From a virus: DNA of 21,283 nt. Positions 5,804-12,389 of this stretch are shown here, one piece after another. Both the position numbers and the translations under genes were made by a program. The notes under the pieces were generated by a model. It saw only the letters and a program-made list of their open reading frames with translations. It was not told the origin of the DNA and did not search any database. Within the stretch, counting starts at the first letter, position 1; the number at the start of each line of letters is the position of its first letter. The stretch spans positions 1-21,283 of IMG/VR virus record IMGVR_UViG_3300028008_000131. One strand, given 5' to 3'.

Positions 5804-6692
5804 AGGCGGATCAATGCCTGATGTAGGGCCAATTCACATAAGTGAAATCAATCCTACACTTGACGCACTAGAAAAAGATTTAGGTATTGACCTAAAGAAT
5901 AATGTACTTGGTAGTGTTGGCAAGAAAGAATTCAGTGGTGACATTGACGTTGCTATACAAGTTGACCCTGATAAGATACCAGAACTAGTAAAAAGATTAG
6001 AAACAAGTAAATTAATACATGCAGTAACAAAGACAAGTATTATAATGACAAGTGTAGATATTGTTAACTTTGATCAAAGTAAAGACAGTTCTGATCCAAA
6101 GCACGGACCACGCACAGGAAAAGTTCAAGTAGACTTTATGCCAGGAGACCCGGGCTGGATGAAAACATACTATCATTCACCAAGTCAAGAAGAATCAAAA
6201 TACAAAGGTGTATTCCGTAACTTGATGATTGCAACTATTTGTGCAGTGTACGAACGCAATGCATCAGAAGAAAAGATTGAAGATGGTCGTCCTGTAGAAG
6301 TTGAACGTTGGATGTGGGCACCAGACAAAGGACTAGTAAGAATTAAACGTGTACCAAAGCCTAAAGCAAACGGTAATGGGTATACTAAACAAAACATTAA
6401 CACAGTACTTGGTAAGCCAATACGTACTGCTCCAGAAATTGCAAAAGCATTAGGACTTGACAGCCCAGAAGATTTAAACTCATATGAAAGTTTAAAAGCG
6501 GCAATTGAAAAAAATTATGATCCTGCATTAGTTAAAAATATTTTAGATAGTTTCGCTAACAACGGAACAGTAAAAGACATTGGTCTACCAGATGATTTAA
6601 AAAATGAAGAACTTGATAGAATTAAAGAACTAAGTGGATTAAACCTAAACAGTACTGTTATGGCACAGTCCGGAATTAGGATGAAGCAATGA
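5790..6692 (+). CDS. Minimal nucleotidyltransferase (pol-beta fold)
   Basis: A 300-aa protein with the signature of the polymerase-beta-type nucleotidyltransferase fold: NVLGSVGKKEFSGDIDVAI (Gly41-Ser42, then Asp51 and Asp53) and a third acidic residue in KVQVDFMPGD (Asp115). These would bind two metals and the NTP for transfer of a nucleotide onto an acceptor. Residues about 200-300 form a charged helical tail (PEIAKALGLDSPEDLNSYE), perhaps for substrate or partner binding. ATG 5790 is used because ILNEGGS before Met9 looks like part of the conserved N-terminus. ATG 5814 has a clearer Shine-Dalgarno (AAGG, 7 nt) and is a real alternative. The stop overlaps the ligase-like start (ATGA). Substrate is unknown; tRNA or RNA 3' ends, or a protein target, are possible. 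Confidence 0.78.
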   Translation: MILNEGGSMPDVGPIHISEINPTLDALEKDLGIDLKNNVLGSVGKKEFSGDIDVAIQVDPDKIPELVKRLETSKLIHAVTKTSIIMTSVDIVNFDQSKDSSDPKHGPRTGKVQVDFMPGDPGWMKTYYHSPSQEESKYKGVFRNLMIATICAVYERNASEEKIEDGRPVEVERWMWAPDKGLVRIKRVPKPKANGNGYTKQNINTVLGKPIRTAPEIAKALGLDSPEDLNSYESLKAAIEKNYDPALVKNILDSFANNGTVKDIGLPDDLKNEELDRIKELSGLNLNSTVMAQSGIRMKQ

Positions 6693-7951
6693 GATACAAA
6701 GACTTTAAAGTTTTAGAACGTAAACAAAAGACAGGCAGTGCTGGACAAGCTAAAGGCAAAGACACTATGCCTAAAGCAAAACCAGGGCGCACTACACATC
6801 CTTTAAAAAATAAACTTGTAGGCGAAAGTATTATTAATGAAGCCGCCCGTATTGATCACGCAGAAGATATTATCTTTTGGGAAGGATCAAGAGGTGCAGT
6901 ACGTGCAATTGAAAGCCTAAAAAGTTTAGAGCAAGGATCACATAAAGATGTCACAATCAAATGGGACGGATCTCCCGCAGTCATTTTTGGCCGCAATGAA
7001 GATGGAGAGTTTATTTTTACAGACAAGTCAGGTTTCAGCGCAAAAGGATATGACGGGAAAGCAACAAGTGCAAAAGCTCTCAAACAAATGCTTAGTAATA
7101 GACCAGGAGCAAGCAATCCAGACCCAGCCAAGCAAGCAGGCTATCAAAAACTAATAGGAAATATGACATCAGCATATAACGCATTTGAAAAATCAGTATC
7201 AAAAGACTTTAGAGGCTACCTAAAAGGCGATATGTTATATTTTAATACACCTAAACTAGAAGGTGATGCGTTTGTGTTTACACCAAACATTGTTACATAT
7301 ACTGTAAAAGCAAACAGCAGTGTAGGACAACAAATTAAAGCAAGTACATGTGGTATTGTTATACACAGATTAGTTGACGAAGCAGGAACAGAACGTAGTT
7401 TAGCAGGTGATGAAGTAGAACGTATTGTTATAGGTAATGAAGTATTAGTTTTACCACCAGTAACAGTACAACAGCCGCCAAACATAGACGACAGTTCAAT
7501 TACAGCATTAAAAACAATAGTAAGTAAAAACGCTTCAGCAATTGATAGTATACTAGATTCACAGAAACTAAGAGACATGAAAATAACAGATTTACCTAAG
7601 ATATTTTATGCTTATGTAAACTCAAAGGTTGATACAGGAATGAGCGGACTAGCTAAAGACTTTATTGTTTGGCTAAAACAATCTAAAGTAAGCGCACCTA
7701 AACAACAAAAGATAATTGATTTAATAAATTCAAATGTTGCAGGCTACAATGCTATATGGCAGATAGTAGAAGGCATTATGAAAGTTAAAGACAATATTAT
7801 TAATCAATTAGAAAATCAAGAAGCCGACATTAAAGCCTCGATTAAAGGTGAGCAAGGTGGAGAAGGATATGTACTAGCACATCCTGAAGGTGATATAAAA
7901 CTAGTACCAAGAGAATATTTCAGTAAAGCTAACAGAGCAGTGGAGAGATAA
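6689..7951 (+). CDS. KxDG-type polynucleotide ligase-like nucleotidyltransferase
   Basis: This 420-aa protein shows the ordered motifs of the covalent nucleotidyltransferase (RNA/DNA ligase) superfamily. Motif I is TIKWDGSPAVIFGR, with candidate adenylated Lys91 and the KxDG pattern at 91-94. A motif III-like strand is GYLKGDMLYF (176-185), followed by GIVIHRL (222-228). Motif IV is EGYVLAH (392-398) and motif V IKLVP (403-407). Between the motif III region and motif IV lies an unusually long helical insert, about residues 255-385. A basic, probably disordered N-terminal 45 residues precedes the domain. It is coupled to the upstream nucleotidyltransferase gene by ATGA. Joining or repairing RNA or DNA ends is inferred; loss of activity and a structural role cannot be excluded. 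Confidence 0.75.
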   Translation: MRYKDFKVLERKQKTGSAGQAKGKDTMPKAKPGRTTHPLKNKLVGESIINEAARIDHAEDIIFWEGSRGAVRAIESLKSLEQGSHKDVTIKWDGSPAVIFGRNEDGEFIFTDKSGFSAKGYDGKATSAKALKQMLSNRPGASNPDPAKQAGYQKLIGNMTSAYNAFEKSVSKDFRGYLKGDMLYFNTPKLEGDAFVFTPNIVTYTVKANSSVGQQIKASTCGIVIHRLVDEAGTERSLAGDEVERIVIGNEVLVLPPVTVQQPPNIDDSSITALKTIVSKNASAIDSILDSQKLRDMKITDLPKIFYAYVNSKVDTGMSGLAKDFIVWLKQSKVSAPKQQKIIDLINSNVAGYNAIWQIVEGIMKVKDNIINQLENQEADIKASIKGEQGGEGYVLAHPEGDIKLVPREYFSKANRAVER

Positions 7952-7952
7952 A

Positions 7953-8369
7953 ATGAAAGACTATATGAAAATTTTTGAAGCAGAACTAAATGCAATCGTT
8001 AAACCTGTATTGGAAGACGACTTTGATGACTTTGAATTAAGTCAACATGGCAAAGAGTTAGATGCTGATGACGAAGACAAGCCAGGATACAAGCAAGCTA
8101 ATATGTATGACCAGTTAGGTAAAGTATTAGACAGTGCAGGTAATCCTAATCCAGTTAGCACAGTAAAAACAGATGACGGCAAAGAATTTAAAGTAAGTGT
8201 TGATCAAGCTAGAGTTATAAGAATGCTAATGACTACAGACAAAGTTAAACCGATGGTACGTACACAGTTCCAAAGAGATATGCAGAATGGCAACAGTGCC
8301 GCTGACTTCTTTGATATTAAAGACTATCACGAAATACCACAACTATTTGTTAAGAGATACTTAGGCTAA
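7953..8369 (+). CDS. 138-aa acidic hypothetical protein
   Basis: The protein has a short helical N-terminus (MKDYMKIFEAELNAI), an acidic linker rich in Asp and Glu (DDFDDFELSQHGKELDADDEDK), and a more ordered part with KTDDGKEFKVSVDQARVIRM followed by an aromatic C-terminus. No family is recognised. Its start lies 1 nt after the ligase-like stop and has GGAGAG just upstream. Its stop overlaps the next start (TAATG). It belongs to the same late operon. Confidence 0.78.
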   Translation: MKDYMKIFEAELNAIVKPVLEDDFDDFELSQHGKELDADDEDKPGYKQANMYDQLGKVLDSAGNPNPVSTVKTDDGKEFKVSVDQARVIRMLMTTDKVKPMVRTQFQRDMQNGNSAADFFDIKDYHEIPQLFVKRYLG

Positions 8370-8704
8370 TGGATAAAGCAAATTATAACTTTATAAAAGG
8401 TTTGTACGAGGAAGGCTTAGTCGAAACACAAATTGACGAAGATGCTTGGGCAGACATTAGAGGTAGACGCTTAGATCGTATGACAGTGCAAAAACGTGTT
8501 GCATTGTACGCTTACATAGTAGGACTAGATAATGCTATGCGAGCAGTTAAGTTTATTGAAATGGTTGAAGAAGGTCGTACACCACCTGCTCAATACGTAA
8601 GAAGTTATAAGCCAGCTGTAAAAATGATAGATGATATTGTAAATGCAGGTCCTGCATACATTGCACAGCTCAAACAGCTACATAAGAGAGCCAAAAACTC
8701 CTAA
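8369..8704 (+). CDS. 111-aa helical hypothetical protein, last gene of the late operon
   Basis: The sequence looks all-helical, with a Trp-containing N-terminal segment (AWADIRGRRLDRM) and a basic C-terminus (LKQLHKRAKNS). No domain is recognised. Translation is coupled to the preceding gene through TAATG. It ends the five-gene operon that starts at 5540. A T-run follows at 8714-8720 but without a convincing hairpin before it, so termination here is uncertain. Confidence 0.77.
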   Translation: MDKANYNFIKGLYEEGLVETQIDEDAWADIRGRRLDRMTVQKRVALYAYIVGLDNAMRAVKFIEMVEEGRTPPAQYVRSYKPAVKMIDDIVNAGPAYIAQLKQLHKRAKNS

Positions 8705-8707
8705 TTA

Positions 8708-8763
8708 TCACGCTTTTTTTATCTAAATGGTAAATACATATAACAACTTCACTGAGCGTGAAG
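8708..8763 (+). promoter_or_regulatory. Late promoter within an inverted repeat, with a leader hairpin
   Basis: TAAATA (8731-8736) is the late box for the 103-aa protein. It is flanked by the 7-bp inverted repeat TCACGCT (8708-8714) / AGCGTGA (8755-8761). The leader also forms CTTCAC-TGAGC-GTGAAG (8747-8763). AGGAG before ATG 8795 is a strong ribosome-binding site. Confidence 0.6.
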
Positions 8764-8794
8764 CTGGTCATTAGAGAAAATATAGGAGAATAAA

Positions 8795-9106
8795 ATGGCA
8801 GATTTAACAGGAACAAGCGTAGCTGACAACTTTGAAGTATTACGTGATGGAATGGGCGCAGGTCCGGTAACAAGAATCGTTACTATGAGCAAGTCAAGTA
8901 TCACAGATGCAGAAGCAGTAGCGGCTATTAAAACAGCAGAAAACGAAGGTAACACAGTTGCTGGCGTTATCAAAGACACTAACGTTGTAACATTAATGTT
9001 ACAAGGTGCAGGTATCACAGATGGTGCAAACTACGGTACTGGTTCAACTGGTGTAACAGCGGCAACAACATTAACGTTCACTCAGAAAATAGCTGGCGCG
9101 GCGTAA
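8795..9106 (+). CDS. 103-aa small structural-type protein
   Basis: This monocistronic gene has its own late promoter, a stable leader hairpin, a strong Shine-Dalgarno (AGGAG, 8 nt) and a strong terminator downstream, a set-up typical of a highly expressed virion protein. The product is rich in Ala, Gly, Thr and Val and poor in aromatic residues (MADLTGTSVADNFEVLRDGM at the start, GANYGTGSTGVTAATTLTFT near the end), consistent with a compact beta-rich protein. No family is recognised. A decoration or minor capsid/tail protein is inferred only from expression signals and composition. Confidence 0.82.
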   Translation: MADLTGTSVADNFEVLRDGMGAGPVTRIVTMSKSSITDAEAVAAIKTAENEGNTVAGVIKDTNVVTLMLQGAGITDGANYGTGSTGVTAATTLTFTQKIAGAA

Positions 9107-9166
9107 TAAAATAATTCCTTTACCTTAGGAACGTGATTATGGCTGTAATGGCAGACGTCACATTAA

Positions 9167-9196
9167 AGAGCTCACTTTTATAGTGAGCTTTTTTTT
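9167..9196 (+). terminator. Strong Rho-independent terminator
   Basis: AGCTCACT (9169-9176) pairs with AGTGAGCT (9182-9189) across a 5-nt loop and is followed by eight T. The end of the T-run is only 6 bp from the next late box. Confidence 0.93.
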
Positions 9197-9201
9197 GACT
9201 G

Positions 9202-9208
9202 TTAAATA
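9202..9208 (+). promoter_or_regulatory. Late promoter giving a nearly leaderless mRNA
   Basis: TTAAATA ends at 9208, so transcription should start near 9214, 2 nt before ATG 9216. No Shine-Dalgarno is present. Confidence 0.6.
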
Positions 9209-9215
9209 CAGTACA

Positions 9216-9611
9216 ATGACAAACTTCACAATTAAAACATTAGTTGACGTAACACAAACTAACGCTCGCAAAGGCACTGATGAACCACACCAGGTAAAAC
9301 AGCAAGCCAACTTCAATACTCTTTATAATGTTATTGGACTTAGATCAAATCCAACAGATTTTCATATAAGTGTTAACAAAGAATCAACAGAGCAATTTGG
9401 TAAACACTACAAAGGCAACCATAATGTTTGGACAGTAAAGTTTACTATTGAAACTGAAGGAAGTCTTACATTAGATATGCTAGAACAAGATTTTGATCTA
9501 GTTCCATTTATACATAATTTAGATGAGACAGCGACACAGCCCGTAAATACGTTTACCACATTATCAAATAACGGCTTTCGAAACATTATTTTTAATCTAG
9601 ATGATAAATAA
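9216..9611 (+). CDS. 131-aa conserved-looking phage protein of unknown function
   Basis: The protein starts MTNFTIKTLVDVTQTNARKG, continues with QANFNTLYNVIGLRSNP, and looks like a compact alpha/beta domain with an aromatic centre (HNVWTVKFTIE). It resembles small proteins I associate with marine T4-like phages, but the function is not known to me. ATG 9216 is taken as the start because an upstream GTG at 9183 lies inside the terminator and before the late box. This leaves no room for a Shine-Dalgarno, so translation is probably leaderless. Its TAA stop overlaps the next late box. Confidence 0.8.
   Translation: MTNFTIKTLVDVTQTNARKGTDEPHQVKQQANFNTLYNVIGLRSNPTDFHISVNKESTEQFGKHYKGNHNVWTVKFTIETEGSLTLDMLEQDFDLVPFIHNLDETATQPVNTFTTLSNNGFRNIIFNLDDK
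9604..9610 (+). promoter_or_regulatory. Late promoter of the holin-like gene
   Basis: ATAAATA overlaps the stop codon of the preceding gene (TAA 9609-9611). The predicted leader is about 80 nt long; I see no clear structure in it. Confidence 0.65.
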
Positions 9612-9694
9612 TACTATAGCAAAACAACTATACTAGGCACATTAGAATACACAATAAAGGCTAACGAAAGAGTTTACTTTAACGGAGAATAAAT

Positions 9695-9931
9695 GTGTCA
9701 GGTAACACAACCACAAAACTAGAAAAAGAATCATTAGAAGCACACGTTGATTTGTGCGCCATTCGATATGAACAACTAGATGGACGTCTAGAAAAGCTAG
9801 AGTCTAAGGTTGACGCTATCCATACAGACATACAAACTGGAAATGCTAGTATGATCAAAGTACTCATTGGAGCCGCTGGCACAGTTGTAGCAGGCTTACT
9901 TTCCACCATCGTTGTAATTTTAATGCAATAG
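9695..9931 (+). CDS. Small coiled-coil protein with C-terminal membrane anchor, holin/XhlA-like
   Basis: This 78-aa protein has a charged heptad-rich N-terminal half (LEKESLEAHVDLCAIRYEQL and on to about residue 48). A single C-terminal membrane segment of about 24 residues follows (IKVLIGAAGTVVAGLLST and on). The layout matches XhlA/haemolysin-type and other small phage lysis or membrane-associated proteins. Start choice: GTG 9695 has GGAG 7 nt upstream and is in frame. An ATG at 9693 overlaps it in another frame and would give only nine residues. A role in lysis is plausible from layout and late promoter but not shown by a specific motif. Confidence 0.7.
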   Translation: MSGNTTTKLEKESLEAHVDLCAIRYEQLDGRLEKLESKVDAIHTDIQTGNASMIKVLIGAAGTVVAGLLSTIVVILMQ

Positions 9932-9944
9932 ACTTCCGCTCGCG

Positions 9945-9951
9945 ATAAATA
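9945..9951 (+). promoter_or_regulatory. Late promoter of the basic-paralogue operon, leaderless
   Basis: ATAAATA ends at 9951, so the expected first transcribed base is 9957, the A of the start codon itself. No ribosome-binding site precedes the gene. Confidence 0.7.
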
Positions 9952-9956
9952 ACTAT

Positions 9957-10253
9957 ATGTTAATACGCGAGTTTTTTAATTCACCACTAGACGAAAAGCA
10001 AGTATGGGCACGTTCTGGAAAGAAAGTAGTCCGTAAGTATAGATGTGTGGGCGGCCGTAGACACGGTCGAGTAGTTGCTAATATTCAGCAATGCTTTGCC
10101 GCACCGGACATCAAGAAGCGAACACGTTTAAAGATTACAAAAGCACGATTAGGTTCTAGGCTTGCAAAGAAGACCAAGCGAACTAAAAGAATTAATCCAG
10201 CTAGTAAAAGAGTCGCGCAAATGAACAAAGCCGCAAAGGGTGGTAGAAGATAA
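9957..10253 (+). CDS. Basic small protein, paralogue A
   Basis: A 98-aa protein, very rich in Lys and Arg. Residues about 17-46 form the core WARSGKKVVRKYRC followed by GRRHGRVVANIQQC, with two Cys (30 and 46) and a conserved Trp. The C-terminal half is a basic tail (RLAKKTKRTKRINPASKRV). The next gene encodes a clear paralogue with the same plan. The composition suggests nucleic-acid binding, for example DNA packing in the head or RNA binding; that is inference. Translation appears leaderless from the late promoter at 9945. The stop overlaps the next start (TAATG). Confidence 0.8.
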   Translation: MLIREFFNSPLDEKQVWARSGKKVVRKYRCVGGRRHGRVVANIQQCFAAPDIKKRTRLKITKARLGSRLAKKTKRTKRINPASKRVAQMNKAAKGGRR

Positions 10254-10573
10254 TGTTAATACGCCACTTGTTTGAAGCAACACAGATATGGTCAAAAAGC
10301 GGAAGTAAAAACGTCCGCAAGTATCGTTGCACAAGCGGTGCTCGTAAGGGCAGAGTTATGGCATCACCTGCAAGTTGCAGTAAGCCATTAAATGTAGGTA
10401 AGAGTTCTTCGTTGAAGAAGACTCGAACCAAACGCAAACAATCGATGAGTTTTAAGTCAGGATTAGCTAAAAGATCAAATCCGGGCGCAGTAAGAACAAA
10501 TAGATTAAATAAGAGTAGTACAGCAACTAAACCTAGAAAAGCTAGTACAAAGAGAGCCAGGAGAATGAAATGA
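10253..10573 (+). CDS. Basic small protein, paralogue B
   Basis: This 106-aa protein shares with its upstream neighbour the MLIR start, the core WSKSGSKNVRKYRC, the segment RKGRVMA and a second Cys, the LKKTRTKRK stretch and the NP..R..RLNK motif. The pair therefore arose by tandem duplication and then diverged. The C-terminus is longer and even more basic (KRARRMK). No enzymatic motif is seen; nucleic-acid binding is inferred. The gene is coupled on both sides: TAATG at its start and ATGA at its end, with GGAG provided for the next gene. Confidence 0.8.
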   Translation: MLIRHLFEATQIWSKSGSKNVRKYRCTSGARKGRVMASPASCSKPLNVGKSSSLKKTRTKRKQSMSFKSGLAKRSNPGAVRTNRLNKSSTATKPRKASTKRARRMK

Positions 10574-10815
10574 AAATAAGTGAAGTAACACAACCTAAGA
10601 TAACTAAGGTCGCTGGCAACTCAGTAACAATTGATCAGGGTAACGGCGTAACTACTACCGTCGACACAAAGAAGAATCCAAGCGCACTAAACAAAGATCC
10701 TAAAACAGGAAAAGTTGGTATACAGAAGCCACAAAATAGTGCTATGAAAAAGAATACTAAAACAACTATCAGACCAGGCGACAAGGTTGATCCGGAGACA
10801 CTCGGTGCGAATTGA
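10570..10815 (+). CDS. 81-aa Lys/Thr-rich hypothetical protein
   Basis: The first half could form a small beta unit (KITKVAGNSVTIDQGNGVTT). The rest is Lys/Pro/Thr-rich and probably disordered, ending RPGDKVDPETLGAN. No family is recognised. The start overlaps the previous stop (ATGA) and has GGAG upstream. The end overlaps the next gene by 11 nt. Confidence 0.75.
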   Translation: MKISEVTQPKITKVAGNSVTIDQGNGVTTTVDTKKNPSALNKDPKTGKVGIQKPQNSAMKKNTKTTIRPGDKVDPETLGAN

Positions 10816-11023
10816 TGATGTATTAGAGCAGTTTACTATACAGGTTACTAACGAAGAAGATACTTTGTTAGATGCTATTGATAGTAGAACTCCAATAAGT
10901 CAATTTAGTGAACGAGAGCAATTCGTTATTGAAAACCTCGTACGCAAGAGTTTGGTAAGTAAAATAGTTATTGGAACTCAAACTTTGGTCGTGCGGAATG
11001 ATATACAATCAAACATTAGTTAA
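10805..11023 (+). CDS. 72-aa acidic helical hypothetical protein
   Basis: GTG 10805 is chosen because GGAG (10794-10797) lies 7 nt upstream; a TTG at 10787 in the same frame has no such site. The product begins MRIDDVLEQFTIQVTNEEDT and continues with ISQFSEREQFVIENLVRKSL, suggesting a small helix-turn-helix-like or otherwise helical bundle. No specific family is recognised. It overlaps both neighbours and belongs to the same operon. Confidence 0.65.
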   Translation: MRIDDVLEQFTIQVTNEEDTLLDAIDSRTPISQFSEREQFVIENLVRKSLVSKIVIGTQTLVVRNDIQSNIS

Positions 11024-11423
11024 AGAACTTGAAGCGTTATTAAACACTTCAATTGACCCTACCGCGTTTCCGTATGCAAAAGGAAACAGTATTAGGATAG
11101 GTAAATATGTCGTGCGATCTAATAAAAAAGGCTTCCATAAAGTGTTTTCTTTAGAGGAAAACAGGCTAATAAAGGAAACTTTTTGCAAGACAAGTGCAGT
11201 AGCACTTGCAAAGAGTTTAGCAAAAGGCCTAAATTGCGAAGGTAAAATTAGCTCATTGGACAGAGAAATAGAAAAGCAGTACAATGATTGCTTATTCTAT
11301 AAGAACACAATAAAAATAAGTAAGGATGATTTTAAAAAGGAAATTGCCCGAACTAGATATGATATTGCTAGGATGCGCACACTCCAAGCAAAGGACCATC
11401 TAGACCAATATGTTTACGCCTAA
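10998..11423 (+). CDS. 141-aa hypothetical protein with C-terminal coiled coil
   Basis: ATG 10998 is preferred to a TTG at 10971; neither has a good Shine-Dalgarno, and the gene overlaps the end of the previous one by 26 nt, so coupling is likely. The N-terminal part contains an ordered segment (SIRIGKYVVRSNKKGFHKVF). From about residue 82 the chain is a charged helix, probably a coiled coil (SSLDREIEKQYNDC, then KKEIARTRYDIARMRTLQAK). No domain is recognised. Confidence 0.7.
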   Translation: MIYNQTLVKELEALLNTSIDPTAFPYAKGNSIRIGKYVVRSNKKGFHKVFSLEENRLIKETFCKTSAVALAKSLAKGLNCEGKISSLDREIEKQYNDCLFYKNTIKISKDDFKKEIARTRYDIARMRTLQAKDHLDQYVYA

Positions 11424-11427
11424 AAGG

Positions 11428-11434
11428 CTAAATA
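11428..11434 (+). promoter_or_regulatory. Late promoter of the frameshift gene
   Basis: CTAAATA lies 35 nt before ATG 11469. AGGAAG provides the ribosome-binding site. Confidence 0.65.
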
Positions 11435-11468
11435 ACTATAACAAGCAAATTCATAGGAAGAGAATACA

Positions 11469-12389
11469 ATGAATATTAGAGAAATATCAAAACCAGTTAC
11501 TGCTAAGAGCCTAAACGAGAGCCTAGCAAAGCGTTTTGGACAAAAGCTCAACATAGATGCTTTCACAGTTGAGCAATTAGAAGACGCAAGAAATAAAATT
11601 AGAACAAAACTTAGTCAAGTTGAAATGAATGAAAACTTTGACAGTGTTATTAAAAATGAGAATTATCAAAAATCAAAACTCTTCCTTGATGTTCTCAATA
11701 CAGCGATTGCAGAGCGTGAGGACGCAAATGTAGAAGAAGGTTCAAAACCAGACTTTCCTGATATAGATGGTGATGGAAATACAAAAGAACCAATTGGTAA
11801 AGCCGCGAAAGATAAAAAAGATGCAGGCAAAGGTAAGAAGCCTAAAAAGGGCGTAGTACCTCCACAGTTTAAAAAGAAGAACGAAAGTATTGTTAAAGAA
11901 GGCGCGGAAGACGCTGCCGAATTAGTAATGGCTGCCAAAGATATGGTTGATCGTGTTACAGGTTGGATGGAAGACACAGCAGAAATGCAAACAGAATCCA
12001 TGTTAGAATTAGCAGATGCAATACGTGACGAAATGGGCAGTGAAAAATCAGAAGCATTTACAGCAAGTGTTAAGCCAGCTCTTGAAGCAATGTACGGTGT
12101 AATGGAAACAACACGCCAAACATTAACAGCAGGTGTTGGTCAATTAACAGGCGAAGAAGATGCAGTTATGCCTGATGCAATGGGCGCAGATCCTTTAGAT
12201 GAGCCATTACCAGCTGATCCAGAAATGGAACCATTAGACGATGACGGCATGGGTGCCGCTGACGCCGCAATGGGTGGTGAAGAAGAAGCTGGACGTGAAA
12301 AGCGTGAGAGTGTTCAAAGAGGCTCAAAAAAAAAGTTAGCTGAACGTTCACGTAGACTAGCAACAACCCTTTCAAAAAAAAAGTCTTAG
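11469..12389 (+). CDS. Acidic EF-hand-containing protein, zero-frame product of a frameshift gene
   Basis: The zero-frame product is 306 aa. Residues 1-85 are helical (MNIREISKPVTAKSLNESLA). An EF-hand-like loop PDIDGDGNTKEP (Asp98, Asp100, Asp102) suggests calcium binding and is followed by a Lys/Gly-rich linker. Residues about 145-230 are helical and Ala/Met/Glu-rich. An acidic Ala/Met/Asp/Pro-rich stretch and a basic end (KKKLAERSRRLATTLSKKKS) close it. Acidic, Met-rich helical composition and a late promoter suggest a scaffold or other virion-assembly protein, but no family is recognised. The stop comes directly after an A9 run containing A AAA AAG, and the -1 frame remains open for 126 more codons. 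Confidence 0.8.
   Translation: MNIREISKPVTAKSLNESLAKRFGQKLNIDAFTVEQLEDARNKIRTKLSQVEMNENFDSVIKNENYQKSKLFLDVLNTAIAEREDANVEEGSKPDFPDIDGDGNTKEPIGKAAKDKKDAGKGKKPKKGVVPPQFKKKNESIVKEGAEDAAELVMAAKDMVDRVTGWMEDTAEMQTESMLELADAIRDEMGSEKSEAFTASVKPALEAMYGVMETTRQTLTAGVGQLTGEEDAVMPDAMGADPLDEPLPADPEMEPLDDDGMGAADAAMGGEEEAGREKRESVQRGSKKKLAERSRRLATTLSKKKS
12377..12383 (+). other. Slippery heptamer for -1 frameshifting
   Basis: A AAA AAG is in the zero frame with codons AAA (12378) and AAG (12381), the same heptamer as in E. coli dnaX. It lies in a run of nine A and is followed two codons later by the zero-frame stop (12387). A weak hairpin AGTTC-TTA-GAACT lies further downstream (12418-12430). Confidence 0.65.

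Noticed and set aside
10201-10593. 130-codon minus-strand frame opposite the basic paralogues
   Set aside because: Its Leu/Phe-rich composition is the expected shadow of Lys/Arg-rich genes on the other strand.
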